Origin: Streptomyces sp. ALI-76-A
GTDB lineage: Bacteria; Actinomycetota; Actinomycetes; Streptomycetales; Streptomycetaceae
Length of the DNA stretch: 64,000 nt
Assembly: GCF_030287445.1 (NCBI RefSeq)
Contig: NZ_JASVWB010000002.1
Coordinates: 248,001-312,000, forward strand
Direction of reading: 5' to 3'
Shown here: positions 41,500-51,079 of the stretch, one piece after another
How the letters are laid out: each line of letters starts with the position of its first letter
How positions within the stretch are numbered: the first letter of the stretch is position 1
Notes under the pieces: model-generated
Told to the model about the DNA's origin: nothing
The model's database searches: none
What the model saw: only the letters and a program-made list of their open reading frames with translations
Position numbers and translations under genes: made by a program

Positions 41500-42123
41500 A
41501 TGATGACTTCCGTCGTTGCGTTCGTCGGTGCGGCCTTCCTGGTCGCCATGGTCCCAGGGCCGAGCACGGTCGTGATCCTGCGCCGAGCGGTGGTGAACGG
41601 CCGCAGGGCCGGGATGGCCACGGTCGCGGGCAATGAGTGCGGGGTGCTGCTGTGGGGCCTCGCCGCGGCCTTCGGTCTGTCCGGCCTGCTGATGGCCTCG
41701 CAGGTCGCCTACGACGTCATCCGGATGGCCGGCGCCGCAGTGCTGGTGTGGATGGGAGCGCGTGCCTTGTGGCAGGCGAGGCGAGCTGGACAGCTGGATC
41801 AGGGAGCAGCGGAAACAGCCCCGGTGCCGCTTCGGCGGGCGTACTGGCAGGGCCTCGTCACCAACTTCGCCAATCCGAAGGCCGGCGTGTTCGCCGTGTC
41901 CTTCCTGCCGCAGTTCGTGCCGCACGGAGCCCCTGTTCTTCCGACGCTTCTCGCCTTCTCGGTGGTCTGGGCCGTGGTCGACTTGATCTGGTACCTGCTG
42001 CTGGTGTGGCTGGCCGGACGTGTCGAAGGAGTGCTGCAACGGCAGTCCGTTCGGCGCCGGATGGAACAGCTCTCCGGAGTGCTCTTGGTCGGGCTGGGGG
42101 CGCGTCTGGCTACCGAGTCATAG
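41500..42123 (+). CDS. LysE/RhtB-family amino-acid exporter
   Basis: A 207-residue inner-membrane protein from ATG 41500 with six hydrophobic helices. The start AFLVAMVPGPSTVVILRRAV carries the family motif VPGP, and NFANPKAGVFAVSFLPQFVP is the second conserved region between helices 3 and 4. The C-terminal pair of helices (VVWAVVDLIWYLLLVWLAGR, LSGVLLVGLGARL) is normal. Members export amino acids or derivatives. The divergent GNAT gene may act on a related amine, but that is only context. Confidence 0.9.
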   Translation: MMTSVVAFVGAAFLVAMVPGPSTVVILRRAVVNGRRAGMATVAGNECGVLLWGLAAAFGLSGLLMASQVAYDVIRMAGAAVLVWMGARALWQARRAGQLDQGAAETAPVPLRRAYWQGLVTNFANPKAGVFAVSFLPQFVPHGAPVLPTLLAFSVVWAVVDLIWYLLLVWLAGRVEGVLQRQSVRRRMEQLSGVLLVGLGARLATES

Positions 42124-42149
42124 GACGTGGTAGATGAAATAGCCATCGG

Positions 42150-42494
42150 TCAGGAGCTGACGAAACAGAACTCGTTGCCTTCCGGATCGAGCATGACGTG
42201 GAAGGCCCCCTGGTCGTCGGTGACTGTCTCGCCGACCTTGGCTGCGCCCAGGCGAACCGCTTCAGTGACGGCGGCCTCGATGTCGTCGACCGCGATGTCA
42301 AAGTGGAGCCGGTTCTTCGCGGCCTTGCTCTCGGGCACCGGCTGGAAGGCGAGTCGTGCGAACCCGGGCAGTTCGACGTGCGACCAGCCGCGAGCACGGT
42401 CGACCGGGTCACCGCCAAGCAGCTGTGCCCAGAAACGGACCAGGGTCTTTGGCTCACGGCAGTCCACGACGATCTGATGCAGGCGCGCACGCAT
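42150..42494 (-). CDS. VOC-superfamily (glyoxalase-like) protein
   Basis: A 114-residue protein from ATG 42494 with one pair of beta-alpha-beta-beta-beta modules. They are RLHQIVVDCREPKTLVRFWA, QLLGGDPVDRARGWSHVELP, then NRLHFDIAVDDIEAAVTEAV and RLGAAKVGETVTDDQGAFHV, LDPEGNEFCFV. Length and motifs match the actinomycete Glyoxalase_6 group. His in RLHF and Glu in GNEFCF are the likely metal-site residues. No substrate is known. Confidence 0.88.
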   Translation of the reverse strand: MRARLHQIVVDCREPKTLVRFWAQLLGGDPVDRARGWSHVELPGFARLAFQPVPESKAAKNRLHFDIAVDDIEAAVTEAVRLGAAKVGETVTDDQGAFHVMLDPEGNEFCFVSS

Positions 42495-43018
42495 GAACGA
42501 GAGCCTACGACGGCCGGGCACACGGCGAGGAGCCGGGCCCGAGGCATGATGGCGGACGCGCGGGTTGACTGGATCGTGTCCCCGGCCCCACGCCAGGCCC
42601 GATGGTGGTGGACGCAGCGGCCGCCGACGACGAGATCGCCTCCTCCGTCCACAAGCTGCTCGTCGCACAGTGGGCGACCAAGACGGCGGACCGTACGACC
42701 CTGGATCCGGGACCACCCGGCGTCAGACAGCACCGTCTGCCCGGTGCCGCGCGCGGCACCGCCCACGCACGCGAGCGGGCACAGAGCATTCCGATACCCT
42801 CGCCCGCCGCCCTCGCCCCCCCCGGGTCAAGCCCCGCTCGTCCTCCAGGCCCGGCCCCGTTGTCGCGAAGGCACTCGGCTGTCACGACAAGACCGTCACC
42901 CGCCTGGTCACCGACCAACGGGTCCGTGCAGTGACAGGCAGATGAGAGTCGATCGGTAGGGAACCGACAGCCCAGATGCCTGGTGGCCCACGGCAACCGG
43001 CTCATACCGTCTGTTGTC
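42495..43018. other. Intergenic region, no supported gene
   Basis: A plus-strand scrap at about 42855-42945 (GPVVAKALGCHDKTVTRLVT) resembles a short helix-turn-helix piece seen next to recombinase or transposase genes, with no start and no continuation. Nothing else is coding. Confidence 0.35.
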
Positions 43019-43852
43019 ATGAACGTAAACCACGAGGAAGAAGTGCACGAGCACGATCGGGGCCTCTCCTACGACCTTCCCCTTCTCGCCCGTCGCCGGA
43101 TGGTACGGCTGCTGGCGGGGGTGAGCCTGGTGCCGCTGGTGGGCTGCACTTCCGAGGAGAAGTCCACGGCATCCTCGTCCCCGTCGCCTTCGTCCCCGTC
43201 CTCCGCGTCGTCGCCCGTCCAGTGCGAGACGATCCCCGAGGAGACCGAAGGCCCCTTCCCCGGCGACGGTTCCAACGGCGTCGACGTCCTGAGAGAGAGC
43301 GGTGTCGTCCGCAGCGACGTCACGAAGAGCTTCGGCGAATCCGCAGGGGGTAGGGCCGAAGGCGTGCCCCTGACGATCACGCTGACGGTGGTGGACGCCG
43401 CCTCCGGCTGCGGCACCCCCAAGAAGGGCGCCGCCGTCTACATCTGGCAATGCGACCGGGAGGGCAGGTACTCCCTGTACAACGACGGCGTGACGGACGA
43501 GAACTACCTGCGCGGCGTCCAGGAGGCGGACGACAAGGGACAGGTCACGTTCCAGAGCATCTTCCCCGGCTGCTACCCGGGCCGCTGGCCGCACGTCCAC
43601 TTCGAGGTGTACGGCAGCCTGGCCGACGCGACGGCGGCCAGGTCCATCACGAACACCTCGCAGCTCGCGCTGCCGAAGGACGTGAGCGACAGGGTGTACG
43701 CCACCGACGGCTACAGCGAGAGCGTGAGGAATCTCAGCGAACTCTCCCTGGAGTCGGACGGCGTCTTCAGCGACGGCTACAACCAGCAGCTCGCGACCGT
43801 CACCGGCAGCGTCGAGCAGGGCTACACCGCGACCCTGACGGTTCCGGTGTGA
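43019..43852 (+). CDS. Secreted intradiol ring-cleavage dioxygenase-like lipoprotein
   Basis: A 277-residue exported lipoprotein from ATG 43019. After a charged start (NVNHEEEVHEHDRG) come a twin-arginine-like RRR and a hydrophobic segment ending in lipobox LVGC. A Ser/Pro-rich linker (SSSPSPSSPSSASS) leads into the dioxygenase beta-sandwich. The motif ETEGPFPGDGSN is the family entry. Iron ligands are expected from the tyrosines in WQCDREGRYSLYN and from the two histidines in RWPHVHFEVY. Extracellular relatives in Streptomyces cleave catechols from lignin-type material. The family fits the cellulolytic genes at 26-29 kb, but no shared regulator site was seen. Confidence 0.87.
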   Translation: MNVNHEEEVHEHDRGLSYDLPLLARRRMVRLLAGVSLVPLVGCTSEEKSTASSSPSPSSPSSASSPVQCETIPEETEGPFPGDGSNGVDVLRESGVVRSDVTKSFGESAGGRAEGVPLTITLTVVDAASGCGTPKKGAAVYIWQCDREGRYSLYNDGVTDENYLRGVQEADDKGQVTFQSIFPGCYPGRWPHVHFEVYGSLADATAARSITNTSQLALPKDVSDRVYATDGYSESVRNLSELSLESDGVFSDGYNQQLATVTGSVEQGYTATLTVPV

Positions 43853-44658
43853 CCCGTCACAGACGAGCGCCTCGGGGTTCATTCCGCGCGCTCGAACCCA
43901 GCCTCTCCGGCTCCCGCCCCATCCCACCGACAGGGGCACTGAGCTGCCACTTGGCTTGACTCTGTCTGGAATCCTGCCGTGGCGGTTGAAGAGGTTGCGC
44001 TGGGCGGCCGCGTGCCGGTCGCCGACCTCGCGGCGTCGCCGGTATTGGCCGCCGGCTCCAGGTGAGCACCGAGGGGCCGAGAAAGCGCCAGACATATCCC
44101 GCGTGATTGAACGCTTCTCATCCTGGGGGTTGGCGAGTGATGGCGGGCGGCAGGTGGGAGGCGGGAGCCGCAACGCGGCAGATTCCTGGTAGTTGCGGCT
44201 GGTCACTCGCCAACGTCTGGGCTCAGGGGTCCTGTTAGCCCGAAGGCCGCCCAGTTCCTCGCGTTGCGAGCCAAGATCGTGCTGCGCTGCGCTTGACGAA
44301 CTACCGGTAGTGCCACGTCCATCAACGTGTTGACGGTGCTGCTGCCAGGACGCTGTCGTGAAGAAGAGAGGTACGCAGCTCTCTCGGACGCGCGCAGGGC
44401 TGATTCCGAAACCCACACGTGCCTCCAGGCAGATTCTCTCCGAGGATGCCTGCGGTGCGGGGCGCAGGTCTGCGCGGCCGAAACGGTGGCCGACTCAAGT
44501 TCAGCAGCGGTTCAGCAGCGGTCGGCGCCTTGGGCGGTCCTGCGATCTGGCGGGCGGCTGCTGTCCGGCGGATCTCGCCGCGCGAAACTGTCTTGGAGAG
44601 ATGGTGCGGGTCACGGAAGGATGATCCCGTATCACCAGCCAGGTGAGGGGAGCGGTGG
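43853..44658. other. Long intergenic region, no supported gene
   Basis: About 800 bases on both strands contain only short frames without family features or ribosome binding sites. A minus-strand frame reading ILARNARNWAAFGLTGPLSP ends at 44203 and could be a relic. The last 60 bases hold the start region of the aldo/keto reductase. Confidence 0.4.
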
Positions 44659-45636
44659 ATGAGGCAGAACCGGCTCGGGAAGAGCAAGGTGCAGGTCACG
44701 GAGCTGGGTTTCGGAGGCGGTCCGCTCGGCGGGCTCTTCGAGCCGCTGAGTGACGAGTGCGCCGCACAAACCCTTGAGGCGGCCTGGGACAGCGGGATCC
44801 GCTACTTCGACACCTCTCCGCATTACGGCATCGGGCATTCCGAGCGCCGTACCGGTGAGCTCCTGCGCGGCAAGCCACGCGAGGAGTGGACGCTGTCGAC
44901 GAAGGTCGGCAGGCTGCTGGTTCCGCAGGACCCGGCGGGCCGGATGGACGAGACCTTCGCGGTGCCCGCGACGCACCGCCGGGTGTGGGACTTCACGCGA
45001 GATGGCGTTGTGCGCAGCGTGGAGGACTCGCTCGAGCGGATGGGCGTCGATCGTATCGACGTGCTGTTCCTGCACGATGCGGAGGAGCGTTTCGAGGACG
45101 CGTTGCGCGAAGGCTACCCGGCCCTCGCCGAACTGCGTGCCCAGGGAACGGTGGGCGCGATCGGCGCAGGGATGTACCACCCGGGCAAACTGACCCGGCT
45201 GGTCAAGGAGTCGGACGTCGATGCGGTGATGCTCTCCGGCCGTTACACGCTGCTGGACCACAGCGCCCTCGACGAACTGCTCCCTGTCTGCACGGATCGA
45301 GGGGTCTCGGTGCTCGCGGCCTCGGTCTTCAACTCCGGTCTGCTCGCCACGGCCCGACCCGCCGAGAGTGCCACCTTCGATTACGCGCCCGCCACCCCGC
45401 AGCTTCGTGAGCGCGCACATCGCATGGCTGATGTCTGCGAGGCACATGGTGTGACGCTGCCGGCGGTGGCGATGGCCTTTCCGCTGCGCCATCCGGCCGT
45501 GTCGGGCATCGTCGTCGGCATGCGTTCCGCGGACGAAGTACGGCGCAACGTTGCAGCGTTCGGCGTGGAGATCCCCGCAGCGCTCTGGGACGACTTGCGA
45601 GGCGAAGGCCTGCTGGACGAGCGGGCACCGGTGTAG
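44659..45636 (+). CDS. Aldo/keto reductase (L-fucose/pyridoxal dehydrogenase-like)
   Basis: A 325-residue cytoplasmic NADP(H)-dependent (beta/alpha)8 enzyme. The catalytic tetrad is visible as Asp and Tyr in YFDTSPHYGIGHSE, Lys in LSTKVGR, and His in DVLFLHDAEE. N-terminal VTELGFGGGPLGGLF and the cofactor end GIVVGMRSADEVRRNVAAFG are normal. The insert RLLVPQDPAGRMDETFAVPA is typical of the D-threo-aldose / L-fucose dehydrogenase and pyridoxal 4-dehydrogenase branch. It is monocistronic, and sugar oxidation is the likeliest role. Confidence 0.9.
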   Translation: MRQNRLGKSKVQVTELGFGGGPLGGLFEPLSDECAAQTLEAAWDSGIRYFDTSPHYGIGHSERRTGELLRGKPREEWTLSTKVGRLLVPQDPAGRMDETFAVPATHRRVWDFTRDGVVRSVEDSLERMGVDRIDVLFLHDAEERFEDALREGYPALAELRAQGTVGAIGAGMYHPGKLTRLVKESDVDAVMLSGRYTLLDHSALDELLPVCTDRGVSVLAASVFNSGLLATARPAESATFDYAPATPQLRERAHRMADVCEAHGVTLPAVAMAFPLRHPAVSGIVVGMRSADEVRRNVAAFGVEIPAALWDDLRGEGLLDERAPV

Positions 45637-46010
45637 GCGGGGGCGCCTTCGGCCTGGCGTCTCGCGAGACAGTGGCATCCTTGGCCGGTGTTCTCGACGC
45701 GGCCAGTACGTCGCCCCGCAATGAACCGTGTCGGCGTACAAGCGCAGCACGCTCGCCGACAGGTTTTCCCACAACGGCCCGCTCGGCCTTGTCCGTGAAG
45801 ACCATAGCGGGCGTGGACATGGGGTTTTACCGGGAAGTCGCAGGCACGACCTCCTGCTTCTCCAGGCCGACCGCGAGGCCGTCACACCGGCAAGGACACG
45901 CGTCCAGCCCGTGGCTTCGCACCGGCAGCCCCTGCCACCATCGGGGAACGGATTCTCCGGTATTCGCCACCACGTATTCCGCTCTACCGGACCGGAGAGG
46001 ACTGATCACG
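45637..46010. other. Intergenic region, no supported gene
   Basis: Overlapping short frames on both strands show no family features. The final 15 bases carry a ribosome binding site (GGAGAGG) for the broken regulator that begins at 46011. Confidence 0.35.
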
Positions 46011-46330
46011 ATGACTCGCCCAGACCGGCGGTGGACCTTCCTGACCAGTCACGACCGAGTGCTCCTGACCATCGCTCGGGCCCCGTCCGCACGGCTGCGC
46101 AGCATCGCCGCCGCCTGCCACCTCACCTGACGAGCGGTCCAAACCATCGTCGCCCACCTCGGACAGGACGGGCTACCTGCGCCGGCAACGAGCCGGACGG
46201 TGCAACCAGTACACACTCAACCTCGACCAGCGGCTGCGGCACCCCGCAGAAGTCGGCCTCTGGCTCCGCGCCTTCGCCGGCCTTGTTGTCGACCGCGAGA
46301 GCGGGAAAGCGGCTGGCGCGCTCCCCGCGA
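46011..46330 (+). pseudogene. Winged-helix regulator broken by a stop codon and a frameshift
   Basis: From ATG 46011 behind GGAGAGG the frame reads RRWTFLTSHDRVLLTIARAP, LRSIAAACHLT and then meets TGA at 46128. The recognition helix continues in the same frame (RAVQTIVAHLGQDG) and, after a shift, YLRRQRAGRCNQYTLNLDQR, LRHPAEVGLWLRAFAGLVVD. The whole is a typical small Streptomyces winged-helix protein of about 100 residues (LTERAVQxIVxxLEQDGYLxRxRxGRxNxY). One codon change (GAG-type to TGA) plus a one-base deletion inactivated it. The sequence is otherwise well kept, so the loss looks recent. Confidence 0.65.
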
Positions 46331-46493
46331 CGCCACCCGGTCGGGCCCTCGGCGGACAGCTCCGGACAGGACCGGCTCGACAGCAGTATTGCTGTGCGGG
46401 GCTTGTGCCAGAGGGCTGCGGCAGGTCGGAACAGCAGCTGTCGGGGATCGCATCGGGGTCCGCGTCGAGGGGCGTTCGACCGTCCCTACGGTG

Positions 46494-48509
46494 TCAGTCC
46501 GCCGTCTGCGCCGGGCCCGCTGTCACCCTGCGCAGCAGGGGCCTGCTGCCGGCGATCGCGGCGAACATGGCGAGCGCGCCGACGGCCAAGCAGAGCACCA
46601 GCTGCACGGCACCGGCGGTGTTGACCGTGGTGTCGGCCGCCTTGTTGAGCTGCATCGCGCCGAAGACACCCATCGCCGTGGTGCCGCCGGCCAGGACGGC
46701 CAACGGGGTGACCGTCTCACGGACCCGGGCCCGGTCCAGCACCTTCAGCGGGGTGCCGGCCAGCCGCAGCAGACCGTAGACCCGGCGCCGGTCCAGGACG
46801 TTCGCGGCCGCCGTGAGGCCGGCGGAGGCAGCTGCGACCAGGAAGCTCAGCACCAGGGTGGCGGTGCTGACGGTGGCAATGCGGGCGATGGCCGTGTCGT
46901 CCGGCGCGGACACGTACTCCTGCGTGAACGGGTACCTGCCCGACCCCACGGGAGTCAGGGCGGTGACCGCAGTGTCGATGGCCTCCTGGCCGCCGGAGAC
47001 GCGGGCGAGCACGCCGGTGACACCGCCCAGCAGGCTGCCGTAGTCCTCCTCGCTCGTGACGGCGACGGTGGCGGTGACGCCTGCCTCGCGCAACGCCGTA
47101 CGGGCGTCTGCGGCGGCGTGCCGGGCGTCGGCGGCGTTCGCGGTGATCACCGCCACCTGGCCCTCGTGGCCCGGGCCCTCGAAACCCAGCGTGCTGACGG
47201 AGAAGAACCCGGCCACGAACCCCGCGAGTACCAGGCCGCTGACGGTCCGCCAGGCGCCGCGCGGATCGTCGCTCAGCCGGCGCGCGGCCAGCAGCGTGGC
47301 CGGGCGGATGGCGCAGCGGCCCACGATCCGGCCCAGCCGGTCCACAACCCACGGGCCCAGCAGCCAGAACGCGCCGTAGAAGAGCACCAGCATGGCGATC
47401 AACTGGCGGGGCTTCAGCTGGCCGCCGTCGCCCGTGCTCGCCCATATGTAGCCCAGGACCGCGACGAACAGCACCAGGCGGATCGCACGGGTGCGGCGCG
47501 GGTCGGCCTGCTGGGCCACGCCCAGCGGCGAGGTGGCCACCTGACGCAGCGTGGTCACCGCGCTGACGGTGATCAGCGCGGTGACGGCCAGCAGCACTCC
47601 TCCGAGCCACGGCAGTCCCACCCACAGCCGGCCGGTGTACCAGGAGCCGACGCCGTACGGGAGCCGGGCGAGCGCGGGCAGCAGCGCCGCGAAGGCGAGC
47701 GCGCCCGCGAGGGCACCGGCCGCGCCGACTCCCGCCGCCTCGACGGCGGTCATGGCGAGGATCTGCCGCGGTGTCGCCCCGGCCAGTCGCAGCGCGGCGA
47801 GCCGCTGCTCGCGCCGGGCCGCGCCCAGCCGTCCGGCGGCCGAGGCCAGCACGACGACCGGAACGACCAGCAGCACCACACCCAGCAGCACGGTCCCCTG
47901 GTCGATGCCGGTGAACACGCTCGCCTTGGTACCGGAGAACCCGGAGACCGGTGCGCGTTCACTCAGTCCCTCGTCGTAGTAGCTCTGCTCCCCGGCGGTT
48001 TCGGAGACGGCCGGGTCGCCGGGCGTCCGTCCGACCACCGCGACCAGTTCGTCGGGCGAGGCGAGACCGGCGGCGCCGATCGTGCCGTAGGACTGCGTCC
48101 GCGGGAAGCGGTCGGCGAGTTGGCTCGCGGGCAGCTTGTGCAACAGCGTGGCCAGAGCCGGGGAGACGTACACCTCGCCCGGCTTCGGGAAGCCGGTCAG
48201 GCCGGGCGGCGCGGGCGTCGGCTCGCGGCCGGGCAGCTGGGCCAGGTTCACGACGGTGACCGGTTCGTGGCGGACGTACGTCGTGGTCGTGGCCTGGACG
48301 GCTGTGGCCCGCTTCGCCGGTACGGCGTCGGGGGTGCGCCAGGTGGTGTGGTCGGCGCGGGTGCCGGCGCCGAGGGCGGCGGCGACCATCACCAGCAGGA
48401 GAAACGAGCCGACGGCGGCGGCCCCGGCCGCGAGCAGCTGCGAATGCAGGCCGCGACGGCCGGAGGACCTGGCGAGGTGCCAGGTCAGGGGCAGGACGGG
48501 GGAACGCAT
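46494..48509 (-). CDS. FtsX/MacB-type ABC transporter permease
   Basis: A 671-residue inner-membrane protein. An N-terminal helix (SQLLAAGAAAVGSFLLLVMV) is followed by a large outer domain, a three-helix FtsX bundle (QGTVLLGVVLLVVPVVVLAS, RREQRLAALRLAGATPRQIL with the typical RLxGATPRQI loop), further helices and a second FtsX bundle near the C-terminus (STATLVLSFLVAAASAGLTA, RRRVYGLLRLAGTPLKVLDR). It pairs with the ATPase 43 bases upstream. Such systems export peptides or antibiotics, or sense them at the surface. Divergent DesK-type kinase genes nearby are their usual regulators. Confidence 0.88.
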   Translation of the reverse strand: MRSPVLPLTWHLARSSGRRGLHSQLLAAGAAAVGSFLLLVMVAAALGAGTRADHTTWRTPDAVPAKRATAVQATTTTYVRHEPVTVVNLAQLPGREPTPAPPGLTGFPKPGEVYVSPALATLLHKLPASQLADRFPRTQSYGTIGAAGLASPDELVAVVGRTPGDPAVSETAGEQSYYDEGLSERAPVSGFSGTKASVFTGIDQGTVLLGVVLLVVPVVVLASAAGRLGAARREQRLAALRLAGATPRQILAMTAVEAAGVGAAGALAGALAFAALLPALARLPYGVGSWYTGRLWVGLPWLGGVLLAVTALITVSAVTTLRQVATSPLGVAQQADPRRTRAIRLVLFVAVLGYIWASTGDGGQLKPRQLIAMLVLFYGAFWLLGPWVVDRLGRIVGRCAIRPATLLAARRLSDDPRGAWRTVSGLVLAGFVAGFFSVSTLGFEGPGHEGQVAVITANAADARHAAADARTALREAGVTATVAVTSEEDYGSLLGGVTGVLARVSGGQEAIDTAVTALTPVGSGRYPFTQEYVSAPDDTAIARIATVSTATLVLSFLVAAASAGLTAAANVLDRRRVYGLLRLAGTPLKVLDRARVRETVTPLAVLAGGTTAMGVFGAMQLNKAADTTVNTAGAVQLVLCLAVGALAMFAAIAGSRPLLRRVTAGPAQTAD

Positions 48510-48552
48510 CAGGGACTCCGTAGGTCTTCGGGCGCGGGCGACGCGGAGCGTC

Positions 48553-49236
48553 TCAGGCGACGGTGTACTGGCTGTGGTCGCTGATCCGCCCGTCCCGGAC
48601 CTGGAGGATCCGGTCGCAGTGGGCGGCGATGTCGCCGTCGTGGGTGACCATCACCAGGGCGGCGCCCAGGTTCCGGGTCGTGGATGTCAGGAGCTGGACG
48701 ACCTCCGTGCTGGTGGTCTGGTCCAGGGCGCCTGTGGGTTCGTCGGCGAAGACGACGTCCGGTTCGACGACCAGCGCGCGGGCGATGGCGACGCGCTGCG
48801 CCTGCCCGCCGGAGAGCTGACCGGGACGGCGCAACTCCAGCCCGTCCAGCCCCAGTGGCGCGAACCAGCGGCGGGCGCGCTCGACGGCTGCCTTGCGCGG
48901 AACGCCCTCCAGCATCAGCGGCAGCGCGACGTTCTCCTCGGCCGGCAGCTCCGGCAGCAACTGGCCGAACTGGAATACGAACCCGAACCGCTTGCGGCGC
49001 AGCGCGCTGAGCCTGTTCTCGCCCAGGTCGTCGATCCGCTCGCCGCGCAGCAGCACCTGCCCGCCGTCGGGCCGGACGATCCCGGCGAGGGCGTGCAGCA
49101 GAGTTGACTTGCCAGACCCCGAGGGGCCCATGATCGCCAGCGATTCGCGCTCGCGGACCTCGACGTCCACGCCGGCCAGGGCGGTGGTGGAGCCGTACTT
49201 CTTGACGAGGCCGTGTCCGGCCAGGAGGGTGCTCAT
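48553..49236 (-). CDS. ABC transporter ATPase, MacB/LolD type
   Basis: A 227-residue soluble ATPase: Walker A MGPSGSGKSTLLHALAG at about 37-53, Q-loop FVFQFGQLLPELPAEENVAL, signature LSGGQAQRVAIARAL, Walker B VVFADEPTGALDQ and H-loop MVTHDGDIA. All motifs are intact and length is normal. It is the middle gene of a minus-strand operon (DUF4333 gene, ATPase, permease) with gaps of 19 and 43 bases. Confidence 0.92.
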   Translation of the reverse strand: MSTLLAGHGLVKKYGSTTALAGVDVEVRERESLAIMGPSGSGKSTLLHALAGIVRPDGGQVLLRGERIDDLGENRLSALRRKRFGFVFQFGQLLPELPAEENVALPLMLEGVPRKAAVERARRWFAPLGLDGLELRRPGQLSGGQAQRVAIARALVVEPDVVFADEPTGALDQTTSTEVVQLLTSTTRNLGAALVMVTHDGDIAAHCDRILQVRDGRISDHSQYTVA

Positions 49237-49255
49237 GGTGTGTTCTGGGCCCTTC

Positions 49256-49627
49256 TCAGCGCTCGAACTTCCAGGTGACGCTCTTGGCGTCGGCCTTGGT
49301 CACACGGACGGGGATCTTGACGGTCGCGCCGTCGCTCTTCTTGCCTGTGCAGGTGAGGGTTGCCCCGGTCACGGCCTTGAGGCCGGTCGGGCAGGTGACG
49401 TCGGAGAGCTTGTCGCCGACCCAGGGCAGCGGGTGGTACTTGCTCTGGGTGCGGCCGGCGACGATGTTCGCCGCGAGCGCCGGCCGGCCGTCCACCGATG
49501 CCGTGGTGTGGTCGCCCAGCCCGGTGGTCGACTCGGTGCCGGCGAGCAGATACGTGCCGAGACCGCCGAGCGCGACCACGGCTGTCATGCCGCCGACGAC
49601 GCCGATGAGGAACTTGTTGCGCTGCAT
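49256..49627 (-). CDS. Membrane-anchored DUF4333-type protein
   Basis: A 123-residue protein from ATG 49627 with GGAG upstream. Residues 5-28 form one membrane helix or uncleaved signal (FLIGVVGGMTAVVALGGLGT). The outer part has SDVTCPTGLKAVTGATLTCT, GKKSDGATVKIPVRVTKADA and TWKFER, the DUF4333 pattern with its two cysteines (likely a disulfide). It is the first gene of the ABC exporter operon and probably a surface accessory subunit. Function is unknown. Confidence 0.8.
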   Translation of the reverse strand: MQRNKFLIGVVGGMTAVVALGGLGTYLLAGTESTTGLGDHTTASVDGRPALAANIVAGRTQSKYHPLPWVGDKLSDVTCPTGLKAVTGATLTCTGKKSDGATVKIPVRVTKADAKSVTWKFER

Positions 49628-49778
49628 CGCGTACTCCTGAGGTCCGTGGTGGGGATGCGGCTTCACTCTCGCCCGCGGGCCCGGGCGCGCGCCTCGGCCG
49701 AACGGTCAGGATCGCGGGCCGCGACGGCCGGGCCCTCGGCCGTTCGGCCGATCCCGCTGCCGGGGGGCCGGGCCTACG

Positions 49779-50969
49779 GTGATCGGTATGAAGACTGTCC
49801 CCGCCCCGGGCTGCGCCCGTGGCCTCGCCGTCGGTCTCCTGCTCGCCGCGGCCGTCTACGACGTGGTGCTCTACGCGGGCTTCGACGGGACGAGCGTCCT
49901 GCCGATGGCGAGTCCCGTCTGGCAGACCCTGGCCGTGGTGCTCGTCGGGCTGACCGCCGTGCTGTGGCCGGCCGGGCGGCGGCCCGGGTGGCTCACGCCG
50001 CAGGTGCGCACCGCCGTGCCCGCTCTCGCCTCGGCCCTCCTCACCGCAGCGTCGCTGTCGGTCCGAGGGCCGGTCGTGTTCGGCCCGGGCGAGATCGGGA
50101 TCCTGCTGAGCCTGCTCTTCATCGCGGTACGGCACTGCCCACCGCGCTGGGCCCTGGTGTGCGGCACCCTGGACGCGGGCGCGATGGTCCTCCTGCCGGT
50201 ACGCCTCGACGTGGCGCCGGGTGACGTGCTGGGCCTGGACATGATCGGTCTGCTGCTGGTCGGCCCCGTCGCCGGACTCGCGGCCTATCTGCGCTCGATG
50301 GACTACCGCCGCACCGTCGCAGTCAGCGAGACCCGACGCAGCGAACGCCTGGCCATGGCCGCCGACCTGCACGACTTCGTCGCCCACCACGTGACCGGCA
50401 TCCTCGTGCAGACCCAGGTGGCCCGCATGATGGCGGCCACCCAGCCCCACGAACTGGACCCCGTCCTGGCCAGTATCGAGCGCGCCGCGACCGAGGCCCT
50501 CGCCTCGATGCGCCGCACGGTCGGTGTGCTGCGGGACACCGCTCCCGAGGCGGTCGGCCACCGCCCGGCCGGGGATCTCGCGGGTATCGCCGAACTGATC
50601 GAAGGCTTCGCCACCCCCGGCCAGCAGATCGCCCTGCGCCGCGACCCCGCCGTGTCCGACCATGTCCCCCACGAGGTACAGGCCGCCGCCTTCCGGGTCG
50701 TCCAGGAAGCACTGACCAACATCCGCCGTCACGCGGCCGACGCCACGCACGTCGAAGTCCGCCTACGTGATGACACCGGCCGCCTGGCGGTGACGGTGAC
50801 GGACGACGGCCGCGGCGGAACCCAGCTTCCGGTGGCCGCTCACGGCGGCGGATTCGGCCTCGTCGGCCTCAAGGAACGGGTGACCGCGCTGGGCGGTGAA
50901 CTGGGCGCGGGGCCGCGGCACCGCGGGGGATGGGAGGTGCGGGCAGTGTTCCCGGCGCGGAAGCCCTGA
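49779..50969 (+). CDS. DesK/NarX-type sensor histidine kinase
   Basis: A 396-residue membrane kinase from GTG 49779 (ATG 49788 is an alternative). About five hydrophobic helices cover residues 15-172. The HisKA_3 dimerisation domain has the phosphoacceptor His198 in AADLHDFVAHHVTGILVQTQ. The HATPase_c domain has the N-box VVQEALTNIRRHA, the G1 box VTDDGRGG and the G2 region GGGFGLVGLKERV. There is no sensor domain beyond the membrane helices, as in kinases that sense envelope state through an ABC exporter. It is divergent from the DUF4333/ABC exporter operon. Its response regulator is at 51709-52404, separated by a transposase relic. Confidence 0.92.
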   Translation: MIGMKTVPAPGCARGLAVGLLLAAAVYDVVLYAGFDGTSVLPMASPVWQTLAVVLVGLTAVLWPAGRRPGWLTPQVRTAVPALASALLTAASLSVRGPVVFGPGEIGILLSLLFIAVRHCPPRWALVCGTLDAGAMVLLPVRLDVAPGDVLGLDMIGLLLVGPVAGLAAYLRSMDYRRTVAVSETRRSERLAMAADLHDFVAHHVTGILVQTQVARMMAATQPHELDPVLASIERAATEALASMRRTVGVLRDTAPEAVGHRPAGDLAGIAELIEGFATPGQQIALRRDPAVSDHVPHEVQAAAFRVVQEALTNIRRHAADATHVEVRLRDDTGRLAVTVTDDGRGGTQLPVAAHGGGFGLVGLKERVTALGGELGAGPRHRGGWEVRAVFPARKP

Positions 50970-51079
50970 AGGGAGCCCTGAAGGCAACGACCTCCCTTCG
51001 AACGGCTGCCGTCCTCCATCTGGTCCCTGGCGCCGCGCGGCCGCCGGGACGCCCCGGCCGGGCCGGGCCCTCGCCGACG

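Noticed and set aside
42855-42945. Helix-turn-helix scrap resembling a recombinase-associated peptide
   Set aside because: Too short, with no continuation in any frame on either side.
46200-48584. 794-codon open frame opposite the FtsX-type permease
   Set aside because: Antisense shadow; low-complexity Gly/Gln/Arg/His sequence without a domain, while the opposite strand encodes a clear permease.
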